10,083 nucleotides of DNA from assembly GCA_001796785.1 (NCBI GenBank), contig MGNL01000119.1, positions 660 to 10,742 on the forward strand, given 5' to 3'. Each line of letters begins with the position of its first letter. The stretch's first letter is position 1. The position numbers were made by a program, and so were the translations under genes. The stretch comes from Chloroflexi bacterium RBG_16_51_16 (GTDB taxonomy: Bacteria > Chloroflexota > Anaerolineae > Anaerolineales > Villigracilaceae). The notes beneath the pieces were generated by a model. That model saw only the letters and a list, made by a program, of their open reading frames with translations, had not been told where the DNA came from and made no database searches. Positions 6,315 to 10,083 of the stretch are shown here, piece by piece.

Positions 6315-7076
6315 ATGCTTATAAAATCAGCCCGATCTTTTATTATTCTTTTTGTAATTCTTGCACTGACTAGCCTGGCTTGTGGTATCGACTTTGGGGA
6401 CGAGACACCCGCGCCTCCAATTGAATCCGTTGAGCCTGTTCAGCAGCCGGAGGAACCACCTACACAGGAACTAGAGGCGTCTCCGGAACCACAGGAACCC
6501 GCTAACCAGCCATTTTTCAAGGAAGAATTTGAAGGCGACCCAACGGATTGGACCTATTTCGTGACAAAGAACAAAGCCAACGCTGATGATAGCAACGTCG
6601 CCCCATTTAGTGATAATGGTTACTTCGTGTTTGACATCGGCAAGAACCTGAATGTCTATGCTACATACGATCCTTATTCATATGAGGATGTCCGCATCGA
6701 TGTGAGTGTGGACAACCGCGGCCATAACAACAATAACATCAATCTGGTATGCCGCTACTCGGACGCCGGCTGGTATGAAGTGGCGATCGCCAATAATGGG
6801 TTGTATTGGATATGGGTGTATGATACAAACATTGAGAATTATTCATTATTGGTCAATGGTGGTTCCAACAAGATCAGGCAGGGTAAGGATGTCAATCAAT
6901 ATACAATGACCTGCAATGATAATAATATCTCCCTGTCGATCAATGGGACTGAGACAAAAACCTTTACAGATACAAAATATGGGTTGGGAGAGGGTTTAAT
7001 AGGAGTCGGTCTCTCGTCCTTTGATTTTGTTCCGATTGAAGTAGGTTTTGATTGGATCGAGATCAGCGAGCCGTAA
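6315..7076 (+). CDS. Secreted lipoprotein with a beta-rich C-terminal domain, function unknown
   Basis: This 253-residue protein has a signal peptide (Lys4, Arg7, hydrophobic 8-19) ending in a lipobox-like SLAC, so Cys23 is probably lipidated. A Pro/Glu/Gln-rich linker (about 30-64) tethers a domain at about 67-253. That domain is rich in aromatic residues and short hydrophobic strands, suggesting a jelly-roll (LamG/DUF1080-like) fold; this is inferred from pattern only. No catalytic motif is seen. Two cysteines (VCRYS, MTCND) match the paralogue at 7175-7915 and may form a disulphide. I use the ATG at 6315 and not the in-frame ATG at 6264, because 6315 has a strong AGGAGGAG and begins a proper signal peptide. 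The upstream ATG overlaps the promoter. A terminator follows. Confidence 0.85.
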   Translation: MLIKSARSFIILFVILALTSLACGIDFGDETPAPPIESVEPVQQPEEPPTQELEASPEPQEPANQPFFKEEFEGDPTDWTYFVTKNKANADDSNVAPFSDNGYFVFDIGKNLNVYATYDPYSYEDVRIDVSVDNRGHNNNNINLVCRYSDAGWYEVAIANNGLYWIWVYDTNIENYSLLVNGGSNKIRQGKDVNQYTMTCNDNNISLSINGTETKTFTDTKYGLGEGLIGVGLSSFDFVPIEVGFDWIEISEP

Positions 7077-7110
7077 ATATATCCACGTAGTTTTCTAAAG
7101 AATTAAGAAC

Positions 7111-7157
7111 AATGCATGGGCTGCTTTCCTGAAGCCGCCCATGCATTCGTTTAATTT
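7111..7157 (+). terminator. Terminator between the two lipoprotein genes
   Basis: A perfect 11-bp stem (7111-7121 with 7137-7147) is extended after a T/C mismatch by GCTT/AAGC with a 5-nt loop, then CGTTTAATTT. It ends 5 nt before the -10 box of the next gene, so the two paralogues are probably separate transcription units. Confidence 0.8.
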
Positions 7158-7162
7158 CCCGT

Positions 7163-7168
7163 TACAAT
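7163..7168 (+). promoter_or_regulatory. -10 box (TACAAT) of the second lipoprotein gene, probably leaderless
   Basis: TACAAT is followed by exactly six bases (TTATCC) and then ATGATG. No Shine-Dalgarno precedes the ATG, since the upstream sequence is the terminator tail. This is the same spacing as for mutL and the HAD gene. Confidence 0.6.
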
Positions 7169-7174
7169 TTATCC

Positions 7175-7915
7175 ATGATGAAACTGGATCGATCGGTTGC
7201 CATGGCCATATTTCTGGTGGGTTGTGGTATCGCACCTGATACGAACGCCTCCCCAACCATACCAGAAGGTGATCACACCAAAGCGCCTCTTCCAATAAAC
7301 ACACCTCTAGCAACGCCGACACCTATTCCCAGTCCGGCACCGCCACCAAGATATTTCAGCGAGGTTTTTGATTCCACCCCTGTTTATTGGTCAGCTTTCG
7401 GAACTCTTGGAGAAAATATTGAGCCGGTGTTAATCGACCAAGGTGGGCTTCAGGTTCGGCTGGATAATCCATATTCCTGGAGATATCAGTTGTTCGATCC
7501 TTATGATTATGAAGATGTCCGCGTGGATGCCTATTTCGAGCCCCAGGGTACTGAGCCCAGCTCAACAGGCGTCGTTTGTCGATTTTCCAAAGAGATGGGA
7601 TGGTATGAATTTACAATATCCCGTCAGGGCACATACAGTGTCCTGCTGGGGAAATGGTTGAATGAGGCTTTGGCGCAATACACGCCCATCGTTTACGATG
7701 AATCCGAATACATAAAACCTGAGGCGCAAGGTTATGAGATTGGACTTGGCTGCCTGGCGGATGAATTGTGGCTATACATCAACAGTAAATTGATTCGGAA
7801 AGTAAATGTAGCGCGCCATGGCTTGACTGAGGGGAAAATCGGGCTGACGGTAGCCTCCTTTGAGAACGCGCCGGTCATCTCGACATTTGATTGGTTCAAA
7901 GCAAGCACCCCGTGA
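7175..7915 (+). CDS. Secreted lipoprotein, paralogue of the preceding gene, function unknown
   Basis: This 246-residue protein has a short signal peptide (Lys3, Arg6, hydrophobic 8-16) and a canonical lipobox LVGC, so Cys17 should carry the lipid. A Pro/Thr-rich linker (about 20-58) leads to a domain at about 60-246. It matches its neighbour along the whole length: FDPYDYEDVRVDA against YDPYSYEDVRIDV, VCRFS..MGWYEFTIS against VCRYS.AGWYEVAIA, and GLTEGKIGLTVASF..FDWFKASTP against GLGEGLIGVGLSSF..FDWIEISEP. Both conserved cysteines are kept. Tandem duplication followed by divergence is the simplest explanation. A jelly-roll, possibly carbohydrate-binding, domain is an inference. The ATG is at 7175 or 7178; the -10 spacing favours 7175. 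Only weak inverted repeats follow the stop, with no clear terminator. Confidence 0.85.
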   Translation: MMKLDRSVAMAIFLVGCGIAPDTNASPTIPEGDHTKAPLPINTPLATPTPIPSPAPPPRYFSEVFDSTPVYWSAFGTLGENIEPVLIDQGGLQVRLDNPYSWRYQLFDPYDYEDVRVDAYFEPQGTEPSSTGVVCRFSKEMGWYEFTISRQGTYSVLLGKWLNEALAQYTPIVYDESEYIKPEAQGYEIGLGCLADELWLYINSKLIRKVNVARHGLTEGKIGLTVASFENAPVISTFDWFKASTP

Positions 7916-7996
7916 GGTTTAAGCCAGGGTTTAAGGGAACTCCTTAGTGTAAGGGGGAGATGTAGATAAAATTTCTATGTCCTGTTAATGAAATTC

Positions 7997-8026
7997 TTGT
8001 ATCCTTCGGTTATCCTAAACTATATA
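7997..8026 (+). promoter_or_regulatory. Probable SigA-type promoter of dnaK
   Basis: TTGTAT (7997-8002), an 18-nt spacer and TATATA (8021-8026) precede the gene; TATAAA at 8023-8028 is an alternative -10. The expected start is around 8033-8035. No CIRCE element (TTAGCACTC-N9-GAGTGCTAA) or sigma-32-like promoter is visible. Confidence 0.5.
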
Positions 8027-8031
8027 AATTA

Positions 8032-8080
8032 CTGCCATGCAAGTAAGACGCATAATTCTAATTTGCAGAAATAATGGCAG
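8032..8080 (+). promoter_or_regulatory. Inverted repeat in the dnaK 5' leader touching the Shine-Dalgarno
   Basis: CTGCCAT (8032-8038) is complementary to ATGGCAG (8074-8080), and the adjoining GCAA (8039-8042) to TTGC (8063-8066), with a 7-nt bulge. The 3' arm includes the first two bases of AGGAGG (8079-8084). The fold would lie at the very 5' end of the message. It could limit ribosome access or act as a temperature-sensitive structure. The long A/U-rich loop makes stability uncertain. Confidence 0.35.
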
Positions 8081-8092
8081 GAGGAGTTTTAT

Positions 8093-9988
8093 ATGGGAAA
8101 AATCATAGGAATTGACCTGGGGACCACCAACTCGGTGGTTGCAGTTATGGAAGGCGGAACCCCAACCGTGATATCTACAGCAGAGGGTGGGCGCCTTTGT
8201 CCATCCGTCGTGGCGTTCAATAAGAATGGTGAACGCCTGGTCGGGCAAACCGCCAAACGCCAGGCTGTGGTTAATTCAGAAAATACACTGTATTCAATTA
8301 AGCGGCTCATTGGTCGTCGTTATGAAGAGACCGAAATCGAGCGGAAAATGCTTCCCTTCGAGATTATCAAGGGTCCCTCGGATGACGTGCGCGTCAAAGT
8401 ACCGATAACCAACCGGGATTACAGCCCGCAGGAGATCAGTGCCATGGTGCTGGCTAAGCTGAAAGCCGATGCTGAGGCGTACCTCGGTCAGCAGGTCACG
8501 CAGGCCGTAATCACTGTGCCGGCATATTTCAATGACAGTCAACGGCAGGCGACCAAGGACGCGGGCAAGATCGCCGGACTTGAAGTCATGCGCATCATCA
8601 ACGAACCGACAGCATCCGCACTAGCATACGGTCTCGATAAGAAAAAAGACGAAACAATCCTGGTTTTTGACCTGGGCGGTGGTACTTTCGATGTGTCGAT
8701 CCTGCAGGTCGGTGAAGGTGTGACCGAGGTTAAGTCCACCAATGGCGATACCCATCTGGGCGGTGATGATTGGGATGAGATAATCGTCAGCTGGGCTGCC
8801 GGTGAGTTCAAGAAAGACCAGGGCATTGACCTGCGCAAGGACAGGCAGGCACTGCAGCGTTTGCGAGAGGCAGCTGAGAAAGCCAAGGTTGAACTGTCCA
8901 CGGTTATGGAAACCGAGATTAACCTACCCTACGTTACGGCAGATGCCAGCGGCCCGAAGCACTTGCAGTTGAAGCTCAGCCGTGCAAAATTTGAGCAGAT
9001 GACCGAAGACCTGTTGAATCGATGCCGCGGACCCTTCGAGGCAGCCCTCAAGGATGCCCGGATGGATGTCGGCAAGCTGAATGAGATCGTCCTGGTCGGC
9101 GGTGCAACACGCATGCCCATGGTCCAGGAACTCGTTCGAAAACTGACAAACGGCAAGGAACCCAACAAGGGTGTGAATCCGGACGAGGTGGTCGCGATAG
9201 GTGCGGCGATCCAGGCAGGCGTGCTCGGTGGTGAGGTGAAGGATATCTTGCTTCTCGATGTCACACCTCTGTCACTTGGCGTGGAGACTCTCGGCAGCGT
9301 AATGACGAAGATGATCGAACGCAATACAACGATCCCCGTCCGCAAAACCGAAATTTATTCCACCGCCGCAGATAGTCAAACCGCAGTGGATATCCACGTA
9401 TTGCAGGGAGAGCGCCCGATGGCTGGCGATAATATGTCGCTTGGCCGGTTCCGCCTGGATGGTATTCCACCGGCGCCGCGCGGTATCCCGCAGGTCGAGG
9501 TTACCTTTGATATTGATGCCAACGGCATCCTGAATGTAACCGCGAAGGATAAAGCCACAAGCAAGGAACAAAGGGTGACCATTACTGCTTCGACCAATCT
9601 TAATAAGGGCGATATTGACAAGATGGTCCAGGAAGCACGTCAAAATGAAGCCCAGGACCGGAATCGGCGAGAACTCATCGACGCACGGAACACGGCTGAC
9701 AATCTGGTCTACCAGACCGAGAAGGCGCTGCGAGACCTGGGCGATAAGGTGTCCGGATCAAATGCCCAGGATATCCAGAGCAAGATCAATGATCTGAAGC
9801 AGGCTGCGCAAGGTGAGGACGTCAACCGCATCAAGCAGGCCAGTGAACAGGTCGAACAAGCCTTCCACGCTCTAAGCCAGCAGCTTTATGCTCAGGGACA
9901 ACCGCAAAATGGCGGCTCGGGACAGGCGGGTCCGTCGCAGCCTCCCCATGAGGAAGGTGAAGTGATCGAAGGTGAAGTGAAAGAGTAG
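8093..9988 (+). CDS. dnaK: Molecular chaperone DnaK (Hsp70)
   Basis: DnaK binds exposed hydrophobic segments of client proteins in an ATP-driven cycle with DnaJ and GrpE. The ATPase domain (1-382) has GIDLGTTNS (6-14), Lys70 in SIKRLIG, NEPTASALAYG (170-180), FDLGGGTFD (192-200, Thr198) and VGGATRMP (336-343). The hydrophobic linker VKDILLLDVTP lies at 383-393. The substrate-binding domain follows, with DANGILNVTAKDK typical of the beta-sandwich, then the helical lid. A flexible Gly/Gln/Pro tail ends EGEVIEGEVKE. The 631-residue length is standard, and the region that differs between bacterial groups in the ATPase domain is present. The start has AGGAGGAG 6 nt upstream (8079-8086). Neither grpE, dnaJ nor hrcA is adjacent, and a strong terminator follows, so it is transcribed alone or with upstream read-through. 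Confidence 0.99.
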   Translation: MGKIIGIDLGTTNSVVAVMEGGTPTVISTAEGGRLCPSVVAFNKNGERLVGQTAKRQAVVNSENTLYSIKRLIGRRYEETEIERKMLPFEIIKGPSDDVRVKVPITNRDYSPQEISAMVLAKLKADAEAYLGQQVTQAVITVPAYFNDSQRQATKDAGKIAGLEVMRIINEPTASALAYGLDKKKDETILVFDLGGGTFDVSILQVGEGVTEVKSTNGDTHLGGDDWDEIIVSWAAGEFKKDQGIDLRKDRQALQRLREAAEKAKVELSTVMETEINLPYVTADASGPKHLQLKLSRAKFEQMTEDLLNRCRGPFEAALKDARMDVGKLNEIVLVGGATRMPMVQELVRKLTNGKEPNKGVNPDEVVAIGAAIQAGVLGGEVKDILLLDVTPLSLGVETLGSVMTKMIERNTTIPVRKTEIYSTAADSQTAVDIHVLQGERPMAGDNMSLGRFRLDGIPPAPRGIPQVEVTFDIDANGILNVTAKDKATSKEQRVTITASTNLNKGDIDKMVQEARQNEAQDRNRRELIDARNTADNLVYQTEKALRDLGDKVSGSNAQDIQSKINDLKQAAQGEDVNRIKQASEQVEQAFHALSQQLYAQGQPQNGGSGQAGPSQPPHEEGEVIEGEVKE

Positions 9989-10000
9989 TTGAAGGCTCAT

Positions 10001-10037
10001 AAGAGCGTCGCATTTGAATGCGACGCTCTTTTTATTT
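10001..10037 (+). terminator. Intrinsic terminator of dnaK
   Basis: A perfect 13-bp stem, AAGAGCGTCGCAT (10001-10013) with ATGCGACGCTCTT (10018-10030), has a TTGA loop and continues into TTTATTT. It starts 12 nt after the stop codon. The stem ends in AA/TT pairs, so it may also work in the reverse direction. Nothing recognisable lies between it and the window end. Confidence 0.95.
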
Positions 10038-10083
10038 AGGTTTTGGACATCATCATTGAAGGGGGATGGATCGAGGTTCTTTA

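Noticed and set aside
7916..7975. Short repeats GGTTTAAG/GGGTTTAAG and a small hairpin CTCCTTA-GTG-TAAGGGG after the second lipoprotein gene.
   Set aside because: There is no T run after the hairpin and the stem is short with a wobble pair, so it is not a supportable terminator or regulatory repeat.
8294..9643. Several minus-strand open frames of 80-138 codons opposite dnaK.
   Set aside because: They are shadows of the strongly biased dnaK coding strand; none has a plausible ribosome binding site or known domain.

Overview
The window comes from a bacterial chromosome of moderate GC. My best guess is an uncultured member of Chloroflexota, perhaps Anaerolineae-like. That guess rests on gene style: proline/glutamate-linker lipoproteins, soluble GAF kinases, a receiver fused to a MinD/CpaE-like domain, a Thermotoga-like sirtuin, and leaderless promoters. 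It is an inference and not a placement from a marker phylogeny. There is no insertion sequence, CRISPR array, integrase or tRNA gene. One RNA gene, tmRNA, is clear.

Layout. (1) Bases 1-534: the 5' part of a HAD-family pyrimidine-5'-nucleotidase-like gene on the minus strand, cut by the window edge, starts at a GTG and diverges from mutL on the plus strand. The 79-bp gap holds two back-to-back -10 boxes, each exactly 6 nt from its start codon. (2) 535-2295: mutL, with an intact ATPase and an intact C-terminal endonuclease motif. (3) 2301-5489, minus strand: a tight three-gene operon, transcribed as receiver + CpaE/MinD-like fusion, then a Sir2 NAD-dependent deacylase, then a soluble GAF histidine kinase. 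The reading frames overlap by 1 and 8 nt. It converges on mutL with only 5 bp between stop codons. (4) 5490-5817: mostly non-coding, with a short possible histidine-kinase remnant and the tmRNA promoter. (5) 5818-6200: ssrA (tmRNA) with its own terminator. (6) 6264-7915: two tandem paralogous lipoproteins of unknown function separated by a terminator. (7) 7916-10037: a stand-alone dnaK with its own promoter, a possible 5'-UTR hairpin touching the ribosome binding site, and a textbook terminator.

How it fits together. mutL (mismatch repair), ssrA (ribosome rescue) and dnaK (chaperone) are housekeeping or stress functions, each with its own transcription signals. The operon joins a two-component kinase, a receiver-ATPase-like protein and a sirtuin. 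This suggests a signalling module that combines phosphorylation with NAD-dependent protein deacylation. That is the most unusual gene combination here, though each component is a known family.

A second theme is transcription-start architecture. Three genes (HAD, mutL, second lipoprotein) have a -10 hexamer exactly 6 nt before the start codon and no Shine-Dalgarno, as expected for leaderless mRNAs. Three other units (operon, ssrA, first lipoprotein) have TGC-extended -10 boxes and a leader.
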